From Ampullaceana balthica (Eukaryota > Mollusca > Gastropoda > Lymnaeidae), in assembly GCA_944989445.1 (NCBI GenBank), contig CALYLW010000014.1, positions 310,001 through 374,000 of the forward strand: a DNA stretch of 64,000 bases, given 5' to 3'. Shown piece after piece: positions 21,782 to 33,303 of this stretch; positions within the stretch are counted from its first letter, which is position 1, and each line of letters opens with the position of its first letter. The notes beneath the pieces were generated by a model. That model did no database searches and was not told where the DNA came from. It saw nothing but the letters and a program-made list of their open reading frames with translations. The translations under genes and the position numbers were made by a program.

Positions 21782-24700
21782 ATACTAATAAAAGGCAAAG
21801 CCCTCACTCACTGATTCATCACTAATTCTCCAACTTCCCATGTAGGTAGAAGCATGAAACTTTGGGAAGTTGTCGAGTAACCTCTCGCGACGAAAAATTG
21901 GAGTAAAAGAATTTTAAAAATAACACTCATGGGGGCCGGGGGCCCAAAAACGTTTTTTTTCCTTATATGGCCTATATAAAATTTGAAAATCACCAATTCT
22001 CCTATTTCCCGAGTAGGCAGGAGCATGAAACTTTGGGAAGTTGTTGAGTACAATTCCGCGATGGTAACGGTAGAAAAAATATTTAAATTATCACTTCCTG
22101 GGGGCCGGGGGCCCAAATTAAGTTTTTTCCTTATATGAGCTTTATAAAAACTAAAATCACTAATTCTCCTATTTCCCGTGTAGGTAGAAGCATGAAACAC
22201 TTGGTAGTTGATAAGCACACTTCCGCGATGGTAACAAGCGAAAAAAATATTTAAAATAACACTTAATGGGGTCCGGGGGCCCAAATGTAGTTTTTTTCTT
22301 ATATAAAAAAACTGACTCATCACTAATTCTCCAACTTCCCGTGTAGGTATTAGCATGAAACTTTGGGAACTTGCTGAGTACACTCTCTCAACGATAATTG
22401 GCGAATAAGAATTTTAAAATTCACACTGTTGGGGGCCCGGGGCCCAAAAACGCGTTTTTTCCTTATATGGACTATATAGAATATGAAATCACTAATTTCC
22501 TCATTTCTCAAAAGCATGAAACTTTGGGAAATTGTTGAGTAAAAACCAGCGATAGCGACGGGAGAAAAAAAAATTAAATTATCACTTCCTGGGGGCCGGG
22601 GGCCCAAATGAAGTTTTTTCCTTATATGAGCTATACAAAAACTAAAAATCACTAATTCTCCTATTTCCCGTGTAGGTAGAAGCATGAAACTTGGGGTAGT
22701 TGTTAAGTACACTTCCACGATGGTAACAGGTAAAAACAATATTTAAAATAACACTTAATGGGGGCCGGGGGCCCAAATGTTTTTTTCTCAGATAAAAAAA
22801 CTGACTCATCACTAATTCTCCAACTTTCCGTGTAGGTAGAACCATGAAACACTGTTTGATAAGTACACTTCCGCGATGTTAACAAGCGAAAAACATATTT
22901 AAATTATTAGTTAATGGGGGCCAGGGGCCCAAATGTAGTTTTTTTTATATTAAAATCTGACTCAACACTAATTATACAACTTGCCGTGAATGTAGAAGCT
23001 AAAACTTAGGGAACTTGATTAGTAGTACACTCTTATGACGATAAATGACGAAAAGAAAATTTTAAAATTTCACTCATGGGTGGCCAGGGCCCCAAAACCG
23101 TTTTTTTTTCCGTATATGGGCTATATAAAACTGAATGAACACTAATTCCTCATCTTCCCGTGTAGGTAGAAGCATGAAACTTTGGAAAGTTGTTGAGTAC
23201 CGTCCCGCGATGATAACAATCACAACCAAATATAAAATTATTATTCACTAGGGGGCCGGGGGCCCAAATGTAGGTTTTTTTCTTATATGAGCTACATATA
23301 ACAGACTCATCATTAAATATCTAACTTCCCGTGTAGTTAGGAGCACGAAACTTTGGGAAGTTGTTGAGTACCCTCCCGCAATGGTAGCAGCCGAAAAATA
23401 AATTAAATTATCAGCTCGATAGGATCACGGGAAGTGTGTCATTTTTTACTTTTCGTTTTTGTTTTTCTGCGGGACTACGACAGACAGACAGACAAGACGG
23501 TGAAGTTAATATATGTATTATATTCATCATGATCCAGATTGAAATCAATTGGTGTTTTGAATTTGTGTTACGCGGGTTCTCAACGGTAACTGAAATCCTA
23601 TTTTCCGCAGCGTAGCGCGGGTATTTTGCTAGTATATATATATATCGCGAAGTGGCGGACAAGTCTGGCCAAAGCCCGAAGTACTTACAACTAGGCCTGT
23701 CAACGGGTACCCGGGTCCCGGGTACCCGTTGCCGTGTGATTACCCGGGTAGTAAAATTCCACCTGGGTACCCGTGAAAATGTGGCTTCAATGTCTATATT
23801 CTATATTAACGGAGGCCAAACTTCGGCTCCCATGCGGCTTTTTTGTGTTTACATTGTGGCTCGCGAAACAATTTATCAAATGAAATTTTTTTTTAATGAG
23901 CTGTGAAGTACATCTATGGAGAAATATCAGACTCTGTCAACGGGAAGTATCTGTCAATGGGAAATAAAATACGGTCCCAACAAATTGCAATGTATTTTAA
24001 TACATCTTTTTTCTCTCAACGTGAAACAGAAATCGCAAAACACAAAAAGGTTTTGGTTCTTTAAAAGAAGCATATAAAGAAAACAAAAGTCCACTGCCAA
24101 AAATGAGGATGGACTGCTTAGAGATGAAAGACGCTATGTTTGTTAAAAAAAAACTCTTGCTTTGACACTAACTTTGCTTTGAAATACGCCGATTGATACT
24201 AGTAGTCTAGCTAATGTTGCTTATCTACCCCTCTCTCCTCCCTTCACTCCTTGCATTCGCTTATACTTCTTGTCTTCAGTAACACGTGGTGACCTAGAAA
24301 AACTGATTTTATTAATGCGTATCAGTATTTAAATTTAATAAATTAAATAGTTACTAACATTGTAGGATGGGCAGACGTCGCGTGAGGATGGACTGCATAG
24401 AGAAGAAAGAGGCCGTGTTTTATTTATTTTTTTTTCTTTCATAAAAGAACATTTGCTTTGACACTAACTTTGCTTTGAAATAGCCGACAGTGGGTCTCCG
24501 ATTGATACTATCTAATGTCGTTTTTACCCAATCTCTCTTCACTCCTATAACCCAGTGCTTCTCAAACTTTTTAGTATGGCGGACCGGCAGGAATTGAATT
24601 TTTTTCCATTCCACCAGGAACCGGTACACTATTTTCCCTGGTATTTACATCGTAGCGAAATGTATTTTATTTCCTTTTATTTCTTTCATTTATTAGCTTA

Positions 24701-27700
24701 TTGTCAAAAATGGCAAATTCTATTGTGTTAGTATTATTGGTAGCAATTGGAGGATTAAAGTTATATTTCTCTCTCCTTTCTTGATAACTTCCGCGGACCA
24801 CCATTTTGAGAAGCACTGCTATAACCCCACCCCTCGCATTCACGTGTGTTTCTTGTGTTCATTAACACGTGTTTGCCTAGCCCAAAAATTGATATACACC
24901 CAAAGTTGTCAGTTTTTAAAGTTAATAAGATGGGTAAGATGTCATGCCAAGTGAGTTGACAGTGACACGGCAAAATGCAACATTGTAATGAAATTGTGTC
25001 TGCGAAGGGTGGCAACCCAGCGTGATAAAACGCCATCTGAACGCTATTCATAAAATTGATATTGATAAACAAACCGCCGACCCACCCAATATCAGAAATA
25101 TTTTGGTGTTAACATTAATAACAAAAGCAGTAACACTGACCAAAGCACGATCACTTGAGATTTACCGCAGTATTGCATCCGTCATCGCCCTTAGCATTGA
25201 CTACCGACGCCAAGTGGATATTAACATTAAAGGTATGAGTAGTATGACGCTGAACGTTACGTCATTGCTGTTGTCATTTTATTTGCATGTTCAGTTTACT
25301 GTAGTTTTAGTTTATGATTATGACGAACGCATTTACAGCAGGAATTGAATAAAAGTGTTTAGTGCATTATAGTTAATTGTAGTGCATTAGTAATAGTGTT
25401 ACTGGAAGCAAGCCGTTGGTTACTACTACTGTGTGAAATGAGGTGCATGGAGGGTGGCTAGGTTGCACTGTATAGCGGTCATGACGGGGAAAATTATGCG
25501 ACGTTTAGAACGGGTAACCCGGGTACCCGTTCGAAATTTTCACGGGTACCCGGGCAGCTTTTTTCAACAAATTGACATCTCTACTTACAACTAATAAATA
25601 TATTTCGGGCTTTGGCCGGCCAATTCGCGAAGTGGCTGGGTAACCTTGGCCAAAGCCCGATGTGGTAGTGGAAGACTGCCTTGTTAGCGGCACATCTGTC
25701 GCTTCTGGTGTGTTAGCGTGTACGGGGTAGGTTAAAGGTTGCCACTCTGTGACGATACTATAGCGTTAGTCTTTCCTTTTCGGAGGAGGTCCAGACATTG
25801 TGACTAGTTCTTATTATTCTGACACGGTGGTTTCACTGTGAGTACTGTATTACTCGTATTTATAACTTCTCAGCTGAGTGAAGCTGGAGCACATCAGGAA
25901 AATGCGGAAACAACATTTGATATGAAAATCAGATTCTCTGATACTTTGAATGCTTCGTTACAAGGAAAATCCAATAATAGCAAGATCCTCACCAAACAGA
26001 AATACATCGCTTTAATAGAGGACGTTAAACACGCTAAAGCAAAGGAGAAAAAAGAAAGTGATCGACGTCTAAAAAAAATATGTTGTTCTTGAAATTTGTG
26101 GTAAAGAAAGACTTATTGTGCCAGTAACAGGAGACAATAGCGTTATTTTTTTAAATATCTGTATTCAGAAGAACTGTTCGACTTGCTGCACAATACTCAC
26201 TTGAAAATTGGACATGGATGTCACACACGGATGGAAAAGGAGCTACAAACTAAGTACAAAAATGTCATCCAAGAAGTCATTACATTCTCTCTTCGCTTAT
26301 GCAAGCCATGCATGATCAAATTATATAATCCTAACAGGGGTTCAGTTTCTAATACTTTTTTATTTAAAGAATTTAACTCGAGATACCAGGTGGATCTGAT
26401 ATACATGCAACGTAGTCATGACAGCGAGTACAAGTTTATACTCAATAATCAAAATCATTTATCCAAGTTTGTACTATATATTGCGACCTCTTAAAAGCCA
26501 AACAGCAGAAGAAGTTGCTATTATCAGCTACTTGATATCTTCACCACAATAGGGGCTCCACGTGTGCTTCAATCAAATAATGGGAAAGAATTTGCAAACC
26601 CAGTTGTAAATAAGCTTAAAAGACTTTTTAAGTTTCACTTTGTAACTGGTTTTTATCATTTGTAACTAACAATCAATGTTAAGTATTAAATCTTACTATT
26701 CAACCTTCAATCTGCTCATGACTGCTTCGGGCTTTGGCCAATCGACCCTAGCCATTTCGCGAACTGGCCGGCCAAAGACCGAATTTCGGGCTTTGGCCGT
26801 AACATATATATAAATTAAAATAAACCAAAACAATTAGTTTCTTCTGTAAAGGAGTAAAATAAGTAAATACTAAAACATATTGCTTTTCTGTTACCTCTTG
26901 ATATATGTGAACTATTATTGTAACATTTCCATTTTCCCCATCTACCTCCTCTAGAAAGTTGTTGGCATTAAGAGCAATCAGTTTTCCAAATTTTGGGCTG
27001 ATACAGGGAATAAAAATATTTATGTATTATAAATCATTCAGAAAACAAAAGTTCTAAAATAACTTTAGTATGTATAAAATTTAGTTTGAAACATCAACTA
27101 AGCCAAGTTTGGGAGATCTTTTAAGCTATTTACACCATTATCACAACTTTGATTTGAAAAAGAAATGTCATTAATTATTTTAATTTATTTAATTTTGAAT
27201 TAAGCCTTATTATACCTGGAATACTTTAAAAAAGTGTGTTAAAAACATTGTCAAATAAATAAAGCATAAGAACTCATCAGGCACGGCTGAAGTAAATTTA
27301 TGATAATTTAAATAGAAACCAATAAAATCATGAGCCCACATTTTATTACAATGCATTTCTAATATTATTAGTTATATTTGGCACTAGAAAAATTAGAAGT
27401 AGTAGACAATTACAGAGTAGATAAAGCTTTCCTCATTTCCTCTATTCTCTGAAGTCTGTATTCTTTAATAAATTCATCCTCTATGTTTTCCAACTCTGCC
27501 AAGAACTGCTCATCTTCTTCTTTTTCTTTTTCATCATTTAACTGGTTTTTAAAAAATGTACATGTACAAAATGAATAATTATAACTGAAAAATAAAACCT
27601 CATGCACATGAATAATTAGTATTTGAATAAAACATATTCTCTGAGATAATACACGTCCATTTCTTACATGAGAGCGGCAGGTCAAAGTTAGTTTCTTGGC

Positions 27701-29681
27701 AAGTAAATTTCTCTCTCTCTCCTTTTCTTGACGCTTCTCAGTTTCTAATCGTTTATATTCTCGCCAGTCATTGATTACACCCTTTGGGCCTGTCTATTAA
27801 AAATAAGAAACAATTTTTTTTTAAATATTTTGGTAAAATACAATATTCTTTTTTGAGGCAGAGTCCTATAACCTTTTTAGATTTCAAAATGGTGTGACTC
27901 TTTTTAAAAATCATTTGCTTGGTTTGAGAATTTAAAAAAATAATATAAAAAAATGAATAGTTTAAAATTTAAAAAAAAATAGACATATAGATACTGATAG
28001 ATGTACTAGTTAGAGATATATTCATGAAGAAAATTGAGGTTAATATTATCTTTAGGAATCAAACTGAAAACTAGAAAGTTGTGCTAATAAGAAATTATAC
28101 TTTGCAAAATTTATGCTTATCTTTTTTTTACACTTAAAGTAACATAATGTATTTGGTGGACTTTGGTCAAATTTATAAATATTGAAGCTAAAATAACTCC
28201 TAATAAACATGACAAACTACATAAAATATTCCTCTGTTCTTTTGGGATGCTTCAAAGTGTAGGGTTCAAAACAACTCGAAAATGTCTATAATATCACAAA
28301 ACTCTGTTAACTATTTAAGGAAGCCAACATTCTAGTAGCAAAATAAAAATAAATACAATAAATAAATGTAAAAATATTATTTTTAAAAACCACGTTTTTA
28401 TAAGTGGATTAAAAAGAAGAAAATAATTTAAAACTTATAAGTTAAAGTACATTTATTTCTAATGACTAAAAACGTGGGGCGGGCGCTTATGAGGGTTTAA
28501 CACATACAGTTCACTCATTCTCTCACTTATACATCTCTCTTTTACCTTCTAAATTATAAATCTTTAATTTTTATACCAAACACCCGCCCCACGTTTTTAG
28601 TCATATTAAATGAAAGTACTTGAACTTAGAAGTTTTAAATTATTTTCTTCTTTTTAGTCCACTTATAAAAACGTGGTTTTTAAAGATCATATACTTACAT
28701 ATATTTATTTTACTCTTTTTAGTCTATGGGTAAAATCATAGAGTATATATTACTTTTATTGTACATAAGAAAATTCATTAAATACAAAATTGCCCTACAT
28801 GGTTTCCATATTTTATGGATTGTCAGGTCTAACCGCATGGAGGTGAGGCATTTTAGACCCAACACAAAACAGACACAAACATATGGACAAACACCAACGC
28901 TTATCAATTGAAACACTACACTAATTCATATTCAGACTGCTTTCTTATTCAATTTTCTTCAATGATTTAACTCCCCTTTTGAAAATATTTTTTTTTACCT
29001 CTATGTATTTTACCAAACACCTCATAAGCGCCGCCCAACGTGAGGTCACGGGGTTAACTGAGTTGGCACGTGAACAAAAATAGCAGACGGATAATACATT
29101 GACTTACGTATAGATAAAACTAAAAAGTTCAATAATTTAATACGGTACATTCGATCGATCTGAAATTTTGATACAATGCATTGTCATCCAAGATCTATCT
29201 GTGGTAAAATTTTGAGCTCTCTAGGACCATCAGAAGTGGTTTAATTTTACGTTGGCAGATTTGAAAAATTGTGGACGGACAAACATGCCACAGGAACGAA
29301 AGCAAGTTAATAAAAAATGTGGTAAAAAGAAACTGATAAGCTTGTAAAACGTACACCAGCCCAAATGGAGGCTGTATTATAGGGTCAATAGCTTGGTCTT
29401 GCTTTTTCAAAAGAATTATTAAATTAAACAATGTGTAAAGATAACAAGAAAATTATTTGAGAAAGGTGTTACACTTACATTTGTGGCAACACCATTTTTC
29501 TCTGCCTGAAGGGGTTCAGAGTAGGAGGAGGATTCTTTCACAGTATGCTTTTGACTTTCATCATCATCCCCACTTTCTGCATCACTGCTGTCACCCCCTT
29601 CATCCTCACTGCTACTGCAGTAATAGTGAACCTTTTCCCCCAAAAGCTTGTCATCAAGCCCTAAAGACATTTATGGTGTCA
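16675..29681 (-). CDS. PDCL: Phosducin-like protein (PhLP1), complete
   Basis: PhLP1 is a cytosolic co-chaperone that works with the CCT chaperonin to assemble G-protein beta-gamma dimers. Seven coding exons splice in phase: 29681-29479 (ATG at 29670-29668, 64 codons), 27793-27668, 27541-27414, 26997-26895, 21345-21232, 20896-20772 and 16789-16675 (stop TGA 16677-16675). The sum is 903 nt, or 300 residues; the human protein has 301. Landmarks are [13 protein letters not shown] with the acidic SSSEDE cluster (a CK2 phosphorylation site in the human protein), [17 protein letters not shown], the helical [12 protein letters not shown] region, then the thioredoxin-like domain ([31 protein letters not shown]-type [38 protein letters not shown]) and an acidic end [17 protein letters not shown] just before the ATG exon suggests an upstream noncoding exon. 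Introns 5 and 6 are full of mobile elements. Confidence 0.97.
17386..18982 (-). mobile_element. Twin-primed (5'-inverted) LINE with C-terminal zinc finger
   Basis: The 3' part lies on the minus strand, about 18510 to 17386: [19 protein letters not shown], then [50 protein letters not shown], an internal [15 protein letters not shown] block near 17680, and a terminal finger [21 protein letters not shown] near 17530-17470. The 5' part is inverted, plus strand 18511-18982 ([20 protein letters not shown] ... MEELDVV). Both parts share about 25 nt around ATGGAAGAACTTGATGTTG, and the whole is flanked by TGCAGACGACAT at 17374-17385 and 18983-18994. This geometry is what twin priming predicts. Frameshifts and stops are present. 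Confidence 0.85.
19468..19620 (+). repeat. 51-bp in-frame tandem triplication in the LINE relic
   Basis: A 51-bp unit (for example CCATGTACTTCACATGGACA...) occurs three times head to tail and codes the 17-residue repeat [17 protein letters not shown]. Copies two and three are identical; the first is diverged at its 5' side. Confidence 0.85.
19801..20771. other. PDCL intron 6, nothing recognised
   Basis: AT-rich intron sequence. A short stretch near 20375-20400 (CTTGGCAACTGCCCC) resembles 6590-6610, so a dispersed repeat may be present, but I cannot define its ends. Confidence 0.3.
21714..21778. repeat. (TA)n microsatellite
   Basis: An uninterrupted TA run lies immediately left of the Helitron. 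The TA run continues on the other side of the Helitron at 23633-23645, so the Helitron entered an existing microsatellite. Confidence 0.9.
21779..23632 (+). mobile_element. Nonautonomous Helitron, 1854 bp, with internal tandem repeats
   Basis: The 5' end TCTATACTAATAAAAGGC and the 3' end, hairpin CCGCAGCGTAGCGCGG (23605-23620), then GTATTTTG and CTAG at 23629-23632, have Helitron form (5' TC, 3' hairpin plus CTRR). The preceding base is A and the following base T, as expected for insertion between A and T, with no target duplication. No Rep/helicase frame is present, so it depends on an autonomous partner. It lies in PDCL intron 5. Confidence 0.85.
21805..23400 (+). repeat. Ten tandem repeats of about 165 bp inside the Helitron
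   Basis: The motif ACTAATTCTCC (with variants) starts at about 21821, 21991, 22159, 22322, 22491, 22651, 22811, 22977, 23141 and 23311, giving spacings of 160-170 bp. Each unit continues with CCGTGTAGGTAGAAGCATGA, a GCGATGGTAAC motif, a GGGGGCCGGGGGCCC palindrome and CTTATATGAGCTATATAAAA. Minus-strand frames through it are only repeat translations and are not genes. Confidence 0.9.
23692..25583. mobile_element. hAT-type nonautonomous transposon, 1892 bp
   Basis: An 8-bp duplication CTTACAAC lies at 23684-23691 and 25584-25591. The ends TAGGCCTGTCAA and, in complement, TAGAGATGTCAA are inverted repeats, and each end carries repeated ACGGGTACCCGGG motifs (23702-23770 and 25510-25556). No transposase frame is seen. 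It contains the MITE at 24553-24818. Confidence 0.9.
24553..24818. mobile_element. hAT MITE, 266 bp, nested in 23692-25583
   Basis: The ends CAGTGCTTCTCAAA and, in complement, CAGTGCTTCTCAAA are perfect inverted repeats, flanked by CTATAACC at 24545-24552 and 24819-24826. The interior has GCGGACCGGC-type sequence. It is the same family as 55881-56065. Confidence 0.92.
27794..29478. other. PDCL intron 1 (contains a foldback MITE at 28383-28685)
   Basis: Apart from the foldback element and a related half-site at about 29012-29040, this intron shows only AT-rich sequence. Confidence 0.5.
28383..28685. mobile_element. Foldback MITE with about 103-bp inverted arms
   Basis: The left arm at 28383-28485 and the right arm at 28582-28685 are near-complementary along their length: AAAAACCACGTTTTTATAAG at the outside and ACTAAAAACGTGGGGCGGGC at the inside, with a spacer of about 95 bp. 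A further partial inverted match (GCGCTTATGAGG / CCTCATAAGCGC) links 28484-28497 to about 29018-29032, so a second element end is probably overlapped. No coding content. Confidence 0.8.
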
Positions 29682-30404
29682 CTGGAAAAATAGCCCAAAG
29701 TGAGTAGCTATCCAAAAGTTGTTTGGATTACCCAAAAGAACGAAAGTTTTAAACATTTTTTAACAGTGTAAGCTACCTAGAAGAACTTTTAGCACATCTG
29801 GGTCTGGGAGGGGCAGCATAAATTTGTGAGAGTTATGGGAGGGTATAAATTATAAAAATATTGACATAAAGCTTGATGTCATTAATGTCTAAAATGAGAC
29901 AGAGCTTTATTTTTTCAAAAATCACAGAAATTTCTTTCGGACCCAAAGCAGTGTCTTGAAACTAAGTAGCTTACATAGACAATATCAATATCATAATTAT
30001 TAAGCTAAATATTAATTAAATACATCAGTTCGTTTTTTATATGGTAAAATACCAATCAATTGCCTGCTAGTAAAAAAAATCATGTTTTTTTCCCATTTGA
30101 AAGGCCAATGAAAAGGTTTCTTCTATTAATAAATGCAAAGTTTTACATAGCTACAGTGTCTTTTCCCAGATTTGGTCTTAAATTGTAATTTCTGACAGTG
30201 ACACTTCCTTTTTATTTTTCCGTGATTTGCCTTTGTTAGGGACTTCTGCCCACTCTTTTCCTTTTAACCACTTGCTTGATAAGTTTTATATGGAAGGTAA
30301 TAAGTATATATATATATATATTTATATGTTAAATACAAAACAGTCATATCTTAAAAAAAACATAATTCACATTATCTTATCTGTTACAGACGCTCATTCT
30401 ATAC
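29682..30404. other. Region upstream of PDCL, nothing recognised
   Basis: It likely holds the PDCL 5' intron and a noncoding first exon, given the acceptor-like TTTTTCCAG just before the ATG exon on the minus strand. A short (TA)n run is at 30305-30322. Confidence 0.35.
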
Positions 30405-31345
30405 AGAAGATTATTGCATCCTACGCTTATCTATGGTTTGTGTTTAGTCCTGCATTTTTATTAGAGATTTAAATGTTGATAAAGTGTTGGTTTTCCTGGT
30501 TTCTTCAGGCAACCCATTCCACGCCCGAATTCCGGACGGGAAGAACGAACATTTGTAGGTGTTTGTTCTTGCATATGGAATAAGAAAGGTGTTTTTATCC
30601 TTATGTCTATCTGAGGGTTGTATTAAGTTATCTTTGTATTTCTAAATTAGCATTAATTGCTTTATGTATGATTACTACTTTGCTCTTGGTTCTTCTATCC
30701 TCTAGTGTTTCAAGGTTTAATGATTTAACTAATGGTGCTATTCTTGTCAGTTTTGAATATTCTCCAGTAATGAATCTGGCAGCTATTTTTATAATTTGTT
30801 CTAGTTTATCCATGTTGTCTTTAGTGGATGGGTCCCATACAAGAGATGCATATTCTAGTACAGGTCTCACCAAAGTCAGGGAGCATTTTAGTTTTATATC
30901 TCTATTACATTTGTAAAAGTTTCTTTTTATAAAGCCTAAGGTTTTGTTTGATTTTTTAATAAATTCATTGACATGGGGATTCCATGATAGTTTCTCATTT
31001 ATTATGACTCCTAAGTATTTTGCATCTTTAGTTTGGGTCAGTTCTTTTCCATGAATGAAATATTTTGAATTCATTTGTTTCTTTTTCTTTGTTACTCTTA
31101 ACAGTTGACACTCTTCTGGGTGGAAATACATGCTCCAGTTAGTTTCCCATTTTATCAATTCATCTAAGTCTTTATGGAAAATTTTGCTATCTTGTTCTGA
31201 TTTAATTGTTCTATAGATTATACAATCATCAGAAAATAACCTAACTTAGAACTTTTGTTCCTGTTGAGATGTTGTTGGGTAAATCAATTATATAAATTAA
31301 AAAGAGTAAGGGCAAGGGACCAAGTACAGTTACTTAATTCACTTA
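30405..31345 (-). mobile_element. 5'-truncated CR1/Jockey-type LINE copy
   Basis: On the minus strand 31158-30628 encodes the RT thumb and C-terminal region (SWNPHVNEFIKKSNKTLGFI, LVRPVLEYASLVWDPS, ITGEYSKLTRIAPLVKSLNL). It is clearly the same family as the longer copy at 46998-49535, whose 3' end begins with the same CCTACGCTTATMTATGG. The 5' side breaks up between 31160 and 31345. It lies between the head-to-head genes PDCL and PPIL1. Confidence 0.85.
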
Positions 31346-31509
31346 ATAACATGGATGGAACACATAATCTGACATATGAAATTATTTATATTATTATTAT
31401 TATTGCTAAATATCCAGAGATTTTATCAAAATCAATGTATTTCACATATTCATTTTAAAACCAATAAATCCACTTTTGACTGCAATGATTTTTATCTACG
31501 ATGAAGGTC

Positions 31510-31825
31510 TGAAGGGGGCGTAGTGGACTCAGTGGTCATGCGGCATGCTTCTCTTCTCATTCTCGGCTTGCATGCAGTAAGCTGCGGGTTTGAGTCTCTA
31601 TGAAAGCAGCTGGCAAATAGTGTCCCTGAGTCCACCCCCCTGGAAATGGGTACCTGACATTATTTTTTTAGTTGGAGTAAAGTAAAGTAAAGCCAGCTGG
31701 GCATTGTGCTAGCCATACAATCCCCTCGTATGACGTATGCTGTGGCAACTTGCCGAGGCTACAGAAACTTGTTAACGCTGCTTCTCTTGCCCCATGGGCC
31801 AGCATGGTCTGAAAAGGGATCTTTA
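31510..31825 (+). mobile_element. tRNA-derived SINE
   Basis: The head GGGGGCGTAGTGGACTCAGT and GGTTTGAGTCTC resemble A and B boxes of an RNA polymerase III promoter. The body (GTCCCTGAGTCCACCC, GAAATGGGTACCTGACA, GGCATTGTGCTAGCCATACA, CTTGCCCCATGGGCCA) matches the copies at 53038 and 56375. Confidence 0.75.
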
Positions 31826-31941
31826 CCTAATTTATAGACTATAATTTACTATAACTATAAAGTTACATTGATATGATACTGATACATGTAACATTTTGTA
31901 ATGAAGTAGTAATGTAAGCTGGACCTAAAAAAATATATAAA

Positions 31942-32645
31942 TGTTACGGTAATCCTGCAGATTTTACACGTATATTATAATTTATTATTTCACAGCGAAA
32001 TTTAATTTTGATTTTTTTTTCTCATGAGAACTTACATTTTTAATTTATTAAATGCATTATTATATGTCGTATTTCAGCTATTACAGCAATAATTTGTGAG
32101 TCTTTTTAATTTCAAATGCATTTTTTCGGCTCTATATAATACATAATGTGGTCACGATACGTCCATTTTGTTTACCTAGCGAACTGCTGCCAGATGTTTT
32201 TTACCTGGCTCGACCCATGCTAAAATAAATTTACTGACTGAAGATATTTTTTTAAAAGTATTATTCATCTATTTTAGCGTTCTTAGAAGATAAATAAATA
32301 TTTTAAAGACAATTTCTTTTTTTTTCGTTACTAGATGTTTGATTCTTATTTTCTTTGTTTGTAAGTGAGAAATTTCCATTTGGCATCTTATCGGACAATC
32401 CGGCATGTAGTTTGATAATTTAAAAAATGGTTGCATCATCATCAGACTATTTGCTGTTGAGAGCCGAAAAAATGGCTTAGAAATTAGAAAGACTTACAAA
32501 TTAGCGCTGTAATAGCTGAAATACAACATATAATTATGCATTTAATAGATTAAAAACGAAAGTTCTCAAGAGAAAATTAAATTTCGCTGTGAAATATTAA
32601 ATCATAATATACGTGTAAAATCTGCAGGATTACCAATGTTACTAT
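31942..32645. mobile_element. Foldback MITE with about 150-bp inverted arms
   Basis: The left arm (about 31945-32095: GTAATCCTGCAGATTTTACA ... TATTTCAGCTATTACAGC) is the imperfect complement of the right arm (about 32497-32640). The spacer of about 400 bp contains no frame. It sits about 660 bp upstream of the PPIL1 ATG. Confidence 0.8.
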
Positions 32646-33303
32646 AGACTATACTTGTAACTATAGGCATAGGATAGTTCTTAGTCATTGTTATGTTATG
32701 ATTATGGTTATGATCAACAAAAGTTTTATATTTTGAGACGACTTACAGTGTATAACTTATTTTAAATGAGTCCAACCCTTCTATATTGTATAAACTAATC
32801 GAAATACCAGTCAGGGCTTTGAACTAATAACTTATGTTACTAACAATACTTGTAAGCAAAGTTTAGGTCTGCATTCATAAAATTCAATGAATGTATTTGT
32901 GAATCAATGGCTCTTAGACTCTTAATATTTGTATCCATAGGTTATCTTTTAATTTAATTTACTATTTACTTCTTCCAAAAAAGCTATTAAGAATTTGAAT
33001 GATTCCAAAGTTATAAATTTATTTTATTATATCTACTCGTTTTTATAAAATATTTTATTTGCTTTTCTGTTTTCATTAGTTTTTTATTTATCTCTGCCCC
33101 CCTCTCACAAAAGTTAGAACCTTTTAACTTATATGAAATCAATTTAACTGACTCATTGACACTTAATATCAATGCAGTGGCACCTTTCAATTAACACATT
33201 CGCAATTCGCATTATCATATCACATCATCGTTTTTATTTTGGCGTCACGATATACAGTTTCAAATAATACATTTTATTGACACGCTATAAAGCGAAGGAA
33301 GGA
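32646..33303. other. Proximal upstream region of PPIL1
   Basis: No TATA box can be chosen with confidence in this AT-rich stretch. The PPIL1 5' UTR and promoter should lie here, just before 33304. Confidence 0.35.

Larger units (their letters stand above)
23645..26797 (+). mobile_element. Relic of an integrase-bearing DNA element with palindromic ends (KRBA2-like integrase)
   Basis: Copies of TCGGGCTTTGGCC and its complement occur at 23668-23680, 25605-25617, 25648-25660, 26726-26739, 26770-26783 and 26784-26797, often with CGCGAA between arms. Between them on the plus strand, broken frames at 25838-26640 spell an integrase related to vertebrate KRBA2/SCAND3-type proteins: [44 protein letters not shown], then, after a frame change near 26490, [15 protein letters not shown] and [13 protein letters not shown]. 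Stops and frameshifts mean it is dead. A hAT element (23692-25583) interrupts its left part. Confidence 0.6.

Noticed and set aside
21805..23400. CRISPR array or repeat-protein gene
   Set aside because: The units are about 165 bp with no unique spacers, lie within Helitron ends in a eukaryotic intron, and the frames through them are translations of a noncoding repeat.
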